From a virus, in IMG/VR virus record IMGVR_UViG_3300017781_000089, positions 1-28,061 of that record: a DNA stretch of 28,061 nt; one strand, given 5' to 3'. The notes under the pieces were generated by a model, which did not search any database, was not told where the DNA came from, and saw only the letters and a program-made list of their open reading frames with translations. This document shows positions 8,374 through 14,536 of the stretch, in pieces. The position numbers and the translations under genes are program-made. How positions within the stretch are numbered: the first letter of the stretch is position 1; each line of letters starts with the position of its first letter.

Positions 8374-8912
8374 TAAAATGGCATTCCATCGCTAGAAGAT
8401 TCATTGTTAGTAGCTCTGCCACCAAATTTTTCTTCTACCATAGTTTCTTGTGGTGATTGAAAGTTCTTAGGATAGCCTTTAGCTAATTGAGCTTTGAACT
8501 TTTCTTCTAGCTTATCTGTATCTTCAAGTGAAGATAAGACTCCCCAAGTAGCTCTTTTATATTTACCTGTTGAAGCATAATTAATACAAGCTACATTTTT
8601 ACCAACTAGAGTATCTACGTTTGCTTCACCAATGTCTGATACATTCATATCTCCACCAGCTGCTAGGAATAATGTATTTAAGTCTTCAGGGTATGAAAGA
8701 CCTGTTACTACCCCTGCTACATCTTTATCAAAGTTTTGATTGACAAAGCAAGTGTAATTGTATCCATTACTTATATCTTCTAGTTTAATTCTAATTGAAC
8801 AATCATTGTATTGTGAATCAATTTGTTCAATCTCCTGTATTACACATTTATTAATAAAGTAGTTTTTCATTGTTCCACCACTTTGTTCTGCTTTAGTTCC
8901 TGTTATAGCCAT
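8373..8912 (-). CDS. Single-stranded-DNA-binding-like protein
   Basis: A 179-residue protein with a strand-rich N-terminal half that could form an OB fold (ISNGYNYTCFVNQNF, KNVACINYASTGKYKRATWGVLSS). It has a low-complexity linker and ends in SSSDGMPF. A C-terminal acidic tip ending in Pro-Phe is the hallmark of bacterial and phage SSB proteins, where it recruits partner enzymes. It lies between the Erf-type annealing gene and the helicase, with a 1-base stop/start overlap (TAATG) on both sides. These overlaps imply coordinated synthesis with its partners. The OB fold itself is inferred, so the call rests mainly on the tail and context. Confidence 0.6.
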   Translation of the reverse strand: MAITGTKAEQSGGTMKNYFINKCVIQEIEQIDSQYNDCSIRIKLEDISNGYNYTCFVNQNFDKDVAGVVTGLSYPEDLNTLFLAAGGDMNVSDIGEANVDTLVGKNVACINYASTGKYKRATWGVLSSLEDTDKLEEKFKAQLAKGYPKNFQSPQETMVEEKFGGRATNNESSSDGMPF

Positions 8913-9466
8913 TATTTAGCTCCTTTATTTTTAGTTAATGATTCAAAGTATTCTGTACTTTGTTGGACTTTTAGTTTGGTATCAAAGAATCCTGCACCAC
9001 GCTTTTGTTTATAACGTAATACATCTTCATCTGATAGTATTCCTGAATTAGCTAGCTTGTCCATAGCTTCTAATGATTTTATAGTAGGATTAATGACTTT
9101 TTGTTTTGCTTTAGCATTATCTACTTCTTCTTTACTAGCAATAGCAAAGTCACCACCAAAGCCTGCAAATGCTAATGCACGACCTACAGCTGATGTCTCT
9201 CCGTTTTCTAGTGCTGATGTTTTGTTTACAAATCCTGTATTATCACGTTCAGCTGCATGACCTACATAAACCCATTCTGGTTCTTGTATTGGATTTGGTA
9301 TTACTGTTGCTTTTACAACATACTCGTTACAAGTTTCTCCTGTAGGTGAATCAATAATTTGATTAACACTTACAAGTTCTGTTTGTATTGAGGCTTGTGG
9401 AAACTCATCTGCGAATGCGATAAGTCTGTCTTTTACTTCGGTATATTCTTTACCTTTGAACTTCAT
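8912..9466 (-). CDS. erf: Erf-type single-strand annealing recombinase
   Basis: A 184-residue protein with the Erf-family signature block at about residues 79-113: FVNKTSALENGETSAVGRALA, then AFAGFGGDFAIASKEEV. The block is preceded by a beta-rich core (NEYVVKATVIPNP, EWVYVGHAAER). P22 Erf and relatives are ring-forming proteins that anneal complementary single strands. They support circularisation and recombination-dependent replication. The length is close to P22 Erf (about 200 residues). It heads the cluster with an SSB-like protein, helicase and resolvase-like nuclease. The ribosome-binding site AAAGGAG is preceded by a TAA-repeat tract and a 20-bp hairpin at 9487-9533. Confidence 0.8.
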   Translation of the reverse strand: MKFKGKEYTEVKDRLIAFADEFPQASIQTELVSVNQIIDSPTGETCNEYVVKATVIPNPIQEPEWVYVGHAAERDNTGFVNKTSALENGETSAVGRALAFAGFGGDFAIASKEEVDNAKAKQKVINPTIKSLEAMDKLANSGILSDEDVLRYKQKRGAGFFDTKLKVQQSTEYFESLTKNKGAK

Positions 9467-9486
9467 ATAAGTTCTCCTTTATTATT

Positions 9487-9533
9487 ATTATTAGATTAGC
9501 AAGTTACATATAATAACTCACTAATCCAATAAT
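9487..9533 (-). promoter_or_regulatory. 20-bp intergenic RNA hairpin upstream of erf
   Basis: In the leftward transcript, bases 9533-9514 pair with 9506-9487 without interruption (20 bp, 7-nt loop). Three pairs are G.U wobbles that would be A.C mismatches on the other strand, at 9493/9527, 9500/9520 and 9501/9519. The hairpin begins 4 nt after the preceding stop codon and ends about 10 nt before the Shine-Dalgarno of erf. There is no U-tract after it, so a processing, stabilising or translational role fits better than termination. Confidence 0.65.
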
Positions 9534-9537
9534 TAGT

Positions 9538-9927
9538 TTATCTTTTAGGTTCGTATGAGTTTAAGAAAATAACTGTTTGATATAGTATATAGAAAAATAC
9601 ACCATTTATAGAAACTATTTCTTTCTTTAACTTTTCATCATCACCTTCGTACTGCTTTAGTTTTAATGTTAATGATGATAGATATACTGCTGCATCACAT
9701 AATTCTTCGTATGCTTCTAATCCCATATCTCTACCATCACTTTCTTCTATTGGTACTTCTTCACCATAGCGTTTAGCACCAACATCTAATCTACTAGCAA
9801 TGTCACCAACTAATCTATCTGTTATAAAGTGTCTGTTCTTGACTCTCTTTTCAGAATCTAGTGCTTCTCTTACCATCATTAAATTTGATTTTATGTTTTC
9901 TAAGATTCTATAATTGTTTGTAATCAT
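9538..9927 (-). CDS. MazG-like / all-alpha NTP pyrophosphohydrolase-like protein
   Basis: A 129-residue, mostly helical protein. The central segment has RYGEEVP (53-59), SDGRD (63-67) and EAYEELCDAAVYLSSL (71-86). The EE-x-x-D arrangement in an amphipathic helix (Glu74, Glu75, Asp78) recalls the metal-binding helix of all-alpha NTP pyrophosphohydrolases such as MazG. Phage members are thought to adjust nucleotide pools or alarmones during infection. The C-terminal helix (GVFFYILYQTVIFL) is unusually hydrophobic. The start overlaps the upstream stop as ATGA. The second EE-x-x-D element seen in full MazG domains is not obvious, so the call is tentative. Confidence 0.45.
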   Translation of the reverse strand: MITNNYRILENIKSNLMMVREALDSEKRVKNRHFITDRLVGDIASRLDVGAKRYGEEVPIEESDGRDMGLEAYEELCDAAVYLSSLTLKLKQYEGDDEKLKKEIVSINGVFFYILYQTVIFLNSYEPKR

Positions 9928-10136
9928 ACCTTAGCTTCCATAAACCATTTGTAAGCTTCACTTTTTCCAGGACCTTGTACACCTTTTGGTAATATTTTTC
10001 CTGCTTCTATAAGTTCAGCTTCTGTTATTATTCCTCTTCTTATCATTCTTATTGCAACAGCATAATCTTTTCTAGATAATCCTCTGCAATGCACTTTACC
10101 ACTTCCTGGTCTTAATGCTTCTTGTTTTTCATTCAT
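9924..10136 (-). CDS. Unknown small basic protein, 70 aa
   Basis: The gene is bounded on both sides by 4-base ATGA overlaps. The N terminus is basic and Gly-rich (RPGSGKVHCRGLSRKD). The remainder is predicted helical (YAVAIRMIRRGIITEAELIEAG), then a GVQGPGKSEAYKWFMEA tail. The YAVAIRMIRRGIITEAELIEAGK part has the look of a small two-helix DNA-binding or adaptor module, but no family is recognised. Tight packing with the neighbouring genes supports coding. Confidence 0.6.
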   Translation of the reverse strand: MNEKQEALRPGSGKVHCRGLSRKDYAVAIRMIRRGIITEAELIEAGKILPKGVQGPGKSEAYKWFMEAKV

Positions 10137-10579
10137 GCTCTACTCCCGTCTAATATGGCAATATATTTATCTTTATTGCCGTTACATTCTTCTATTATTT
10201 GCTCTTCCCATTCAGAATATCTTAATGGATAATCAAAACTATCGCAACAATCTGAAGTATACTCTTCATACTTTGGCCATATAATATTATCTAAAGATAA
10301 TATTGGTATACTATTTTCATATCCAGAATGATTCATTGGTATAAATGCACTTTCAAATACATTTTCACTACCACAATAGTTGCATACCCACATATCGTCC
10401 ATATCCTTGCTTTCAGATTCGTGTGTATTGTCGAATTTATCAAGTTCTTCCCAAGTTTCCGCATTATCGTAGTCATCAGTATCTATTGATTTTTTTACTA
10501 ATCCTGTTTTAAATACGATATTGTTTTTGTTTAATGGTCCTTCGTGTTCTATACTCCATGTTTTATCTTCATTCATCAT
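10133..10579 (-). CDS. Unknown protein with putative zinc-binding Cys pairs
   Basis: A 148-residue acidic protein. CNYCGS at residues 66-71 is a zinc-knuckle-like C-x-x-C, and a later CCDS (111-114) could supply the second Cys pair, with Cys132 as an extra. Spacing between the pairs (about 42 residues) is long but possible for a treble-clef or ribbon fold. Two ATGs occur in tandem. The second (10576) is 7 bases after AAGGAG and may be the better start. The gene overlaps the preceding one by several bases and the following one as ATGA. Function is unknown. Confidence 0.6.
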   Translation of the reverse strand: MMNEDKTWSIEHEGPLNKNNIVFKTGLVKKSIDTDDYDNAETWEELDKFDNTHESESKDMDDMWVCNYCGSENVFESAFIPMNHSGYENSIPILSLDNIIWPKYEEYTSDCCDSFDYPLRYSEWEEQIIEECNGNKDKYIAILDGSRA

Positions 10580-10811
10580 CTCTCTCCTTACTGTTAATTC
10601 TGAATTGTTCTATCCAGCTATCTTTATATCTAGGTGCAAAACTAACATCGTTAAACCACCACCAACCTCTACCATATATCTTGTAAAAGTCTTCACGTTC
10701 TTGTATTCCTTTTTTGCTCCAAGGGTCTACACTTTTGAAGTTATTTAATCTTTCTTGAAAGTTTTTATTACTTACAATAGGATTAAAGTTTTTGTCATAT
10801 GATTTATCCAT
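10569..10811 (-). CDS. Unknown small protein, 80 aa
   Basis: I place the start at 10811 (MDKSYDKNFN...), not the in-frame ATG at 10835. At 10811 the ATG overlaps the previous stop as TAATG, a junction used repeatedly in this operon, and GGAG sits 5 bases upstream. The protein is charged and carries an unusual aromatic cluster, YGRGWWWFNDVSFAPRYKD (residues about 47-65), which suggests a ligand- or protein-binding surface. No domain is recognised. Confidence 0.6.
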   Translation of the reverse strand: MDKSYDKNFNPIVSNKNFQERLNNFKSVDPWSKKGIQEREDFYKIYGRGWWWFNDVSFAPRYKDSWIEQFRINSKERDDE

Positions 10812-11182
10812 TACAACTCCGCATTCATATAACAAGAACCATCTCGTAATACTTGTTCATGTATTTTTTTACCAAGCTCTAATCTTGCATACCATACTAG
10901 CAAATCGTGTGTAGCTTCTTCATTTACATTTAACACTTCTGACAACTGTTTATTACTATATGAATGTTTACCACTAAAGAACTTATTTATTTTAGTCAAA
11001 TGACCACGTAATTGTTGTTTACATCTTTTAAGTCCTTGTTCAATTATATCCATATCAGAATCATCTATATAATAGTCTATAAAGCTTGTATTTGGTTCCA
11101 TACCAAAGAACTCACCATCATCTGATGATTGTATTCCAAACCAAAATTTACCTTCTATATCTCCACTATAATATCTTCCCAT
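10811..11182 (-). CDS. Conserved-type phage protein starting MGRYYSGDI, unknown function
   Basis: A 123-residue protein. The N terminus MGRYYSGDIEGKFWFGIQSS followed by DDGEFFG is a recurrent opening in small phage and bacterial proteins of unknown function. The rest is helical: DMDIIEQGLKRCKQQL, then NKFFSGKHSYSNKQLSEVLN, then ATHDLLVWYARLELGKKI. It is the first gene after the structured gap 11183-11462. The ribosome-binding site AAGGAG is preceded by a TAATAATAATAATAA tract. Assignment to a family is from memory of the N-terminal pattern only. Confidence 0.65.
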   Translation of the reverse strand: MGRYYSGDIEGKFWFGIQSSDDGEFFGMEPNTSFIDYYIDDSDMDIIEQGLKRCKQQLRGHLTKINKFFSGKHSYSNKQLSEVLNVNEEATHDLLVWYARLELGKKIHEQVLRDGSCYMNAEL

Positions 11183-11217
11183 TTTATATTCTCCTTATTT
11201 TATTATTATTATTATTT

Positions 11218-11303
11218 ATTATGGTGCTTGTAATCAGTACTAACAATTTATGTTATGTTAGTTTATACGTATTGTTATTCAGGCAATATACAAACACCAT
11301 AAT
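11218..11303 (-). promoter_or_regulatory. Structured RNA leader with 15-bp closing stem
   Basis: Bases 11303-11289 pair with 11232-11218 on the leftward transcript: 15 bp, with one G.U at 11227/11294 that would be a C.A mismatch on the plus strand. Inside are two hairpins, UAUUG/CAAUA and ACUAACA/UGUUAGU. The element ends 35 nt before the next start codon. Its arms share no sequence with the other intergenic stems. Confidence 0.6.
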
Positions 11304-11309
11304 CTTATT

Positions 11310-11360
11310 CAGAACTGAGGTAGCTTTACACGTGCTCAATCTATCGCTACCTCTATTCTG
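11310..11360 (-). promoter_or_regulatory. Long intergenic hairpin
   Basis: CAGAA-CT-GAGGTAGC (11310-11324) pairs with GCTACCTC-TA-TTCTG (11346-11360) around a 21-nt loop. On the leftward strand one of the two interruptions becomes a G.U pair, leaving a single A.A mismatch in 15 positions. It stands 6 nt from the next stem (11218-11303), forming a tandem structured array. There is no adjoining U-run on the leftward transcript. Confidence 0.6.
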
Positions 11361-11365
11361 ATTCA

Positions 11366-11458
11366 AGTCACTCAATATCCCCTTTTGTGATTAGAGATGG
11401 ATATTATACTTCTTCACTCTTACACTCTACAATGCAATTAGGGACCTGTAATGTGACT
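11366..11458 (-). promoter_or_regulatory. Third structured element in the 11183-11462 gap
   Basis: AGTCAC (11366-11371) is complementary to GTGACT (11453-11458). An inner stem AATATCC (11374-11380) pairs with GGATATT (11399-11405). The outer stem starts 4 nt after the stop codon of the upstream gene. These stems are shorter than those at 11218-11360, so confidence is lower. No ORF with a credible ribosome-binding site lies in the 280-base gap. Confidence 0.4.
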
Positions 11459-11462
11459 AATT

Positions 11463-11873
11463 TTACCAACTGCAACGATATGTAATCGTATTACCTTTGG
11501 CTAACTCTGTTTGTGCAAACTCTACAAATTCTAAATCCTGTTTTTTGTAGTAATTTGCACTATCTTCTTGAAACTGATGTCCCCAAAAGAATCCACCGTC
11601 ACAAAAGTATTCTATGTAACTAGTATCAATAGCCTCTTGTAGTCTATTAACATCTTCTTTATCTAAAGTTACTTCTGTGAAATGATGTACTTCTTCTGGT
11701 TCTGCATCTTGGTGTTGACGATGATAAACTTCTTGCATAAACATGTGCAATCTAGCGTGTTTACGCCACGAATATGGACCAAAGTCCTCATATGTTTTAG
11801 GTTTACCTTTATCATCTTTAAGATGACTCCATTCCATTTGCATCCATTTACCTGCTGATTGGTCTAATCCCAT
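11463..11873 (-). CDS. Conserved-type MGLD protein of unknown function
   Basis: A 136-residue protein opening MGLDQSAGKW. It has a central WRKHARLHMFMQEVYHRQ motif and, near the end, FCDGGFFWGHQF followed by a charged helix and a short final strand, NTITYRCSW. Small proteins with an MGLD start, an early R/K-H-x-x-LH segment and a GFFWG/GFFFG motif recur in phages and have no established function. The start overlaps the preceding region by a single base. The long structured gap follows its stop. The family resemblance is from pattern recognition, not a search. Confidence 0.6.
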   Translation of the reverse strand: MGLDQSAGKWMQMEWSHLKDDKGKPKTYEDFGPYSWRKHARLHMFMQEVYHRQHQDAEPEEVHHFTEVTLDKEDVNRLQEAIDTSYIEYFCDGGFFWGHQFQEDSANYYKKQDLEFVEFAQTELAKGNTITYRCSW

Positions 11874-12142
11874 TATAACACCTCATTTTCATTGTTTACA
11901 TTAGGTTCACCAATGTCTATTTTATCTTGTTGATGTTTATCGTATTGTAATTCTGCTAGTTCTATTTCTAAGAGTTTAACTTCTTCATCAAACTCTTCGT
12001 GCATACCTTCATAATCTAATACGAAATTACCATTTTCATTAATAACACCAAAGATACTATGTTTATTTAGATACAGGCAATACGACTGCCCTTTACGAGC
12101 AGCCACATTCCTTATAGCTGTATCTAACAACTGTCTATCCAT
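11873..12142 (-). CDS. Unknown small acidic protein, 89 aa
   Basis: The start overlaps the upstream stop as TAATG. The N-terminal half contains YCLYLNKHSIFGVINENGNFVLDYEGM, which reads as a small antiparallel sheet. The C-terminal half is an acidic helix (EEFDEEVKLLEIELAELQ) likely to form a coiled coil. There is no recognised domain. Position suggests an early accessory factor. Confidence 0.55.
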   Translation of the reverse strand: MDRQLLDTAIRNVAARKGQSYCLYLNKHSIFGVINENGNFVLDYEGMHEEFDEEVKLLEIELAELQYDKHQQDKIDIGEPNVNNENEVL

Positions 12143-12828
12143 TAGTTAATTAGTTCACCTGTATTAGCATCAACAGCTGGTGATGCATTGCGTCTTTGTA
12201 GCTGAGCTTTTAACTCACCAAACATAAATGACATATATGCATCATCTGTCATACCATCGTTATTAGAATGAATAGTATCCATTTGGTTCTTAACAAACAA
12301 CTCTACATCAGATGAATGTATGTCTAGTGATTCATCGTACATATAAACTAGTGTTATATCGTCAAGAGGTTCTACTAAATCAGATTCAATAGAAGTCCAG
12401 TCAATACTATTGTCTGAACTTTCTACATACCAATCAAAGTCTCTTGCACCTTCAGCTATATCGTCGTGAAATATTTCTTCATCAACTTCAAACTCATCGT
12501 CATTGAATGCAACTTCATTTAGATTATCGATTGCTATTGAATTAGCACTTACATTTAAATCATATGTTTCAAACTCAATCTCTACATTTGATTGTACATC
12601 AACTTCGTTGTTTACATACAAATCTTTTGCACTATTCCTTTCGGTATAGTCTAGTAATTGTGTAAACCCATTAAAGATGTTTTCTGCATTCATTTCTCTG
12701 GTATTTAATCTGTATAGATTACATAGTTTCCAGTATAGAAAGAATTGTCTTGATACATCTTTGATGTTTGACCCACTTTGTGTGTCGTTTTTATTTATGA
12801 AATACATAGCTCTATCTATTTTAGCCAT
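12142..12828 (-). CDS. Highly acidic protein of unknown function (possible DNA mimic)
   Basis: A 228-residue protein with about 48 Asp/Glu against about 15 Lys/Arg. The charge is concentrated: residues 72-179 hold about 33 acidic residues and a single Arg. The N-terminal part (residues 1-70) is more ordinary and slightly basic (SRQFFLYWKLCNLYRLN). The C terminus has a short helix, ELKAQLQRR. Phage proteins with such charge can imitate DNA and block restriction or other DNA-binding defences, but acidic composition alone does not show this. The ribosome-binding site is AAAGGAG after a TAA-repeat tract. It is coupled downstream by a TAATG overlap. Confidence 0.6.
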   Translation of the reverse strand: MAKIDRAMYFINKNDTQSGSNIKDVSRQFFLYWKLCNLYRLNTREMNAENIFNGFTQLLDYTERNSAKDLYVNNEVDVQSNVEIEFETYDLNVSANSIAIDNLNEVAFNDDEFEVDEEIFHDDIAEGARDFDWYVESSDNSIDWTSIESDLVEPLDDITLVYMYDESLDIHSSDVELFVKNQMDTIHSNNDGMTDDAYMSFMFGELKAQLQRRNASPAVDANTGELIN

Positions 12829-12862
12829 TTTATTCTCCTTTATTTATTATTATTATTAATCT
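12829..12862 (-). promoter_or_regulatory. TAA-repeat tract preceding a strong ribosome-binding site
   Basis: On the leftward strand the upstream stop codon runs into TAATAATAATAA, then AATAAAGGAGAATAAA and the ATG at 12828. Nearly the same arrangement occurs before the starts at 11182 and 9466. The tract is unstructured and rich in stop codons. It may serve as a clean ribosome landing site. Confidence 0.5.
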
Positions 12863-13197
12863 AATAGAGCCATATATGCTTTTGCATTATTGTCTCTAAA
12901 CCAATTCAACCCATCACGAACCATTTGTATTAATCTGTTATTTTGTTCGTATCCAGGCATCATTTGTGCGCCCATTATCACTGAGTAGACACTTTCTTCT
13001 ACTGGTGATAATAAATATTGTTCTCCACTAAATGGATTTCTTACATTAAGCATTTCATTACCTTTTTCTAAGAACATAAGTTCTCTTACATCGAATGGAA
13101 ACTTAGTGTATTGTCTGTCGGATGTTATTTCTGTTCCATTAGTATCTATGTATACTATATTGTCTACTTCTCTACCATCTTCATTTTTATTTATCAT
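12856..13197 (-). CDS. Unknown protein, 113 aa
   Basis: The start overlaps the previous stop as TAATG. The N-terminal half reads as a small beta module (NIVYIDTNGTEITSDRQYTKFPF, then FLEKGNEMLNVRNPFSGEQYLLSP). The C-terminal half is helical (ESVYSVIMGAQMMPGYEQNNRLIQMVRDGLNWFRDNN). This layout of a modest beta unit and a helical tail is seen in assorted small phage proteins, but no family is recognised. It is probably an early gene by position. Confidence 0.6.
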   Translation of the reverse strand: MINKNEDGREVDNIVYIDTNGTEITSDRQYTKFPFDVRELMFLEKGNEMLNVRNPFSGEQYLLSPVEESVYSVIMGAQMMPGYEQNNRLIQMVRDGLNWFRDNNAKAYMALLD

Positions 13198-13424
13198 TAT
13201 CTATTCCTTTCTGCTAAATCCATTGCATTGTCATATGCTTGATTAGCTAGTGTTTGTTCGAATTCCTCGTAATATAATCTATATATTTCGTCATCATTCT
13301 TATTGTAATATACGACATATATAACATCATTTACAAGTTGTTTTTCTATTCTATTGACATCTTCACCATACATAAATTGTATAGTATTAATTATTGTTTC
13401 GTCATTTATTGGAAACTTATCCAT
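13197..13424 (-). CDS. Unknown small acidic protein, 75 aa
   Basis: First gene after the 13449-13516 hairpin. The ribosome-binding site AAAAGGA lies 8 bases before the ATG. The protein has a possible strand pair (DVIYVVYYNKNDDEIYRLYYEEF) flanked by helices. It is rich in Tyr, Asp and Asn. Function is unknown. Confidence 0.55.
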   Translation of the reverse strand: MDKFPINDETIINTIQFMYGEDVNRIEKQLVNDVIYVVYYNKNDDEIYRLYYEEFEQTLANQAYDNAMDLAERNR

Positions 13425-13448
13425 ATTATTATCCTTTTTATTTTGAGT

Positions 13449-13516
13449 GATAGAGTGGGAAAAAGAAAACCCTTTTTCTAAGTCAACTTAAGGGACAAAT
13501 AAAATCCCACTCCATC
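13449..13516 (-). promoter_or_regulatory. 12-bp intergenic stem with internal hairpin
   Basis: Bases 13516-13505 pair with 13460-13449 on the leftward RNA (GAUGGAGUGGGA with UCCCACUCUAUC). One G.U lies at 13452/13513, an A.C mismatch on the other strand. Within the 44-nt loop, CCCUU pairs with AAGGG around a UAAG-UUGA-CUUA mini-hairpin. It begins 10 nt after the upstream stop and ends 24 nt before the next ATG. It is followed by A-rich rather than U-rich RNA, so it is not a typical terminator. Confidence 0.6.
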
Positions 13517-13526
13517 TGTTATATTT

Positions 13527-13877
13527 TTATCTTAATTCGTATTGCATATTAAATGATATAACAACTGTGCTATCTTCCTTGACTATTTCATCTAGGATAT
13601 CTTGCACATCATCACGCATCTGCTCTACTGATTTTTTCTTGATATCAATAGTGTCTTCAATAACTTTGTATTGTAGTTTGATATCTTCTTGAACTGCTAC
13701 CTTTTCTTCTGGTGTTAGTTCTGGTGACTCAGGTATCTCACTTTTAATAACCTTTTCAGGTGTGTAATTTGATATCTGAGTAGTATTCTTTACAGGTTTA
13801 TATGTGGCTGTAACCCACATTACATATGCTACTAACGAACACGCTAGTAACATTAAGTATGTTTTATATCTATTCAT
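13527..13877 (-). CDS. Membrane-anchored protein with coiled-coil tail
   Basis: A 116-residue protein. MNRYKTYLMLLACSLVAYVMWV gives a short basic N terminus and one membrane segment (about residues 6-26). A hydrophilic region and a charged helix (about 52-98, EEKVAVQEDIKLQYKVIEDT and on) follow, likely a coiled coil outside the cytoplasm. LLAC resembles a lipobox, but hydrophobic residues continue after the Cys, so an uncleaved anchor is more likely. Candidates are a superinfection-exclusion factor, an inner-membrane spanin-like protein or a small inhibitor. Its location in the early operon favours an effect on the host envelope or on other phages. The start overlaps the 56-residue gene upstream. 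Confidence 0.6.
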   Translation of the reverse strand: MNRYKTYLMLLACSLVAYVMWVTATYKPVKNTTQISNYTPEKVIKSEIPESPELTPEEKVAVQEDIKLQYKVIEDTIDIKKKSVEQMRDDVQDILDEIVKEDSTVVISFNMQYELR

Positions 13878-14040
13878 TGTTCAATTCCTTTCTACTTGGA
13901 TTGTATTTTATATGTTTTGTAACAGAGGTTTTCATTGGTTCCCCTTTACGATTTTTCTTACCAGTGACAGTAGTTTGCACTACAACCATTTGTGTTCTGT
14001 TCTTATTGCTTTTAGATATTACTTTTGTTTCTTCTTTCAT
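13870..14040 (-). CDS. Small basic protein, 56 aa
   Basis: A short ORF starting MKEETKVISKSNKNRTQMVV and ending RKELNNE, with AAAGGA 8 bases before the ATG. It overlaps the membrane-protein gene by 8 bp, as expected for coupled phage genes. A central VVVQTTVTGKKNRKGEP segment suggests a beta hairpin with a basic turn. Its leader and first six codons (MKEETK) match those of the gene starting at 14536, pointing to duplication of a start region. Function is unknown. Confidence 0.6.
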   Translation of the reverse strand: MKEETKVISKSNKNRTQMVVVQTTVTGKKNRKGEPMKTSVTKHIKYNPSRKELNNE

Positions 14041-14060
14041 TTTGTTTTCCTTTGTATTGT
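14023..14060 (-). repeat. Ribosome-binding/start cassette, copy A
   Basis: ACAATACAAAGGAAAACAAA followed by ATGAAAGAAGAAACAAAA. It is nearly identical to the cassette at 14519-14559 and shares its first part with 14270-14299. Here it drives the 56-residue gene. Confidence 0.6.
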
Positions 14061-14064
14061 TATA

Positions 14065-14178
14065 TTATTTATCGGGCTCTACTAAGGCTTTTCCTATAGG
14101 TAATTCGTAGAGCATATACTCTTTAGTATTTACGACCAGGTGCCCAATGCCTAATGTTGGGTGTTCTTCAGACTTCAT
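14065..14178 (-). CDS. Possible 37-aa protein
   Basis: An ORF reading MKSEEHPTLGIGHLVVNTKE and ending IGKALVEPDK, then TAA. It has natural composition, an in-frame stop just upstream of its ATG, and fills the space before the 56-residue gene. Upstream of the ATG is only a weak AGAGAG. Coding is plausible but not proven. Confidence 0.45.
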   Translation of the reverse strand: MKSEEHPTLGIGHLVVNTKEYMLYELPIGKALVEPDK

Positions 14179-14257
14179 CGCTCGTTATCTCTCTTTTTAA
14201 ACTATATTAAGCAAGGCTGCACTTTTTGTAAAGCTAAGTTTAAACTTCTTTGAGTCC

Positions 14258-14299
14258 CTAAAATGCTAGTTTCATTTTATTTCTCCTTTGTATTGTTTA
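14258..14299 (-). repeat. Ribosome-binding/start cassette, copy B, with five-codon ORF
   Basis: AAACAATACAAAGGAGAAAT, then AAAATG at a start at 14275, encoding only MKLAF before TAG (14258-14275). This copy has the strongest Shine-Dalgarno of the three (AAAGGAG) but no gene after it. It could be the relic of a deleted gene or a leader peptide. The following 14179-14257 holds AGTTTAAA/TTTAAACT arms (14237-14244 and 14196-14203) and no other gene. Confidence 0.5.
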
Positions 14300-14536
14300 T
14301 TTAAATAGTCTTAAAGTTACTTCTTCAATATAAAAATGTTCTTTTATTCGTATTTCCCATTTATCTGTTGCAAGGTTATAATATTTGTAATCAAGTAATA
14401 ATTCTTGAGTTTCTTTAGAATTATACCATTTATCAAAATCGTCAGTTGTTGCTAAATAATCAGGGTTTTCTTCATTATATAAATCTCCTGTAAAATAACT
14501 AGCGTATATATTATACAATTTTGTTTCTTCTTTCAT
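14297..14536 (-). CDS. Unknown small acidic protein, 79 aa
   Basis: Starts MKEETKLYNIYASYFTGDLY. It is rich in Tyr, Asp, Glu and Lys, with possible strands at the N terminus and near EIRIKEHFYIEEVTLRLF. The ribosome-binding site AAAGGA belongs to the repeated start cassette shared with the 56-residue gene. It is separated from the upstream gene by the 16-bp stem at 14573-14639. There is no recognised family. Confidence 0.55.
   Translation of the reverse strand: MKEETKLYNIYASYFTGDLYNEENPDYLATTDDFDKWYNSKETQELLLDYKYYNLATDKWEIRIKEHFYIEEVTLRLFK

Noticed and set aside
10811-10835. Upstream start (ATG at 10835) for the 80-aa gene
   Set aside because: The ATG at 10811 has a ribosome-binding site and the TAATG overlap typical of this operon, while 10835 has neither.
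11086-11361. Rightward 91-aa hydrophobic ORF
   Set aside because: It overlaps the start of the 123-aa leftward gene and the structured gap. Its composition is that of reversed AT-rich sequence.
13804-14110. Two rightward hydrophobic ORFs that look like membrane proteins
   Set aside because: They run antisense to three leftward genes with good overlaps and ribosome-binding sites. The apparent hydrophobicity comes from reading Lys/Asn-rich genes backwards.
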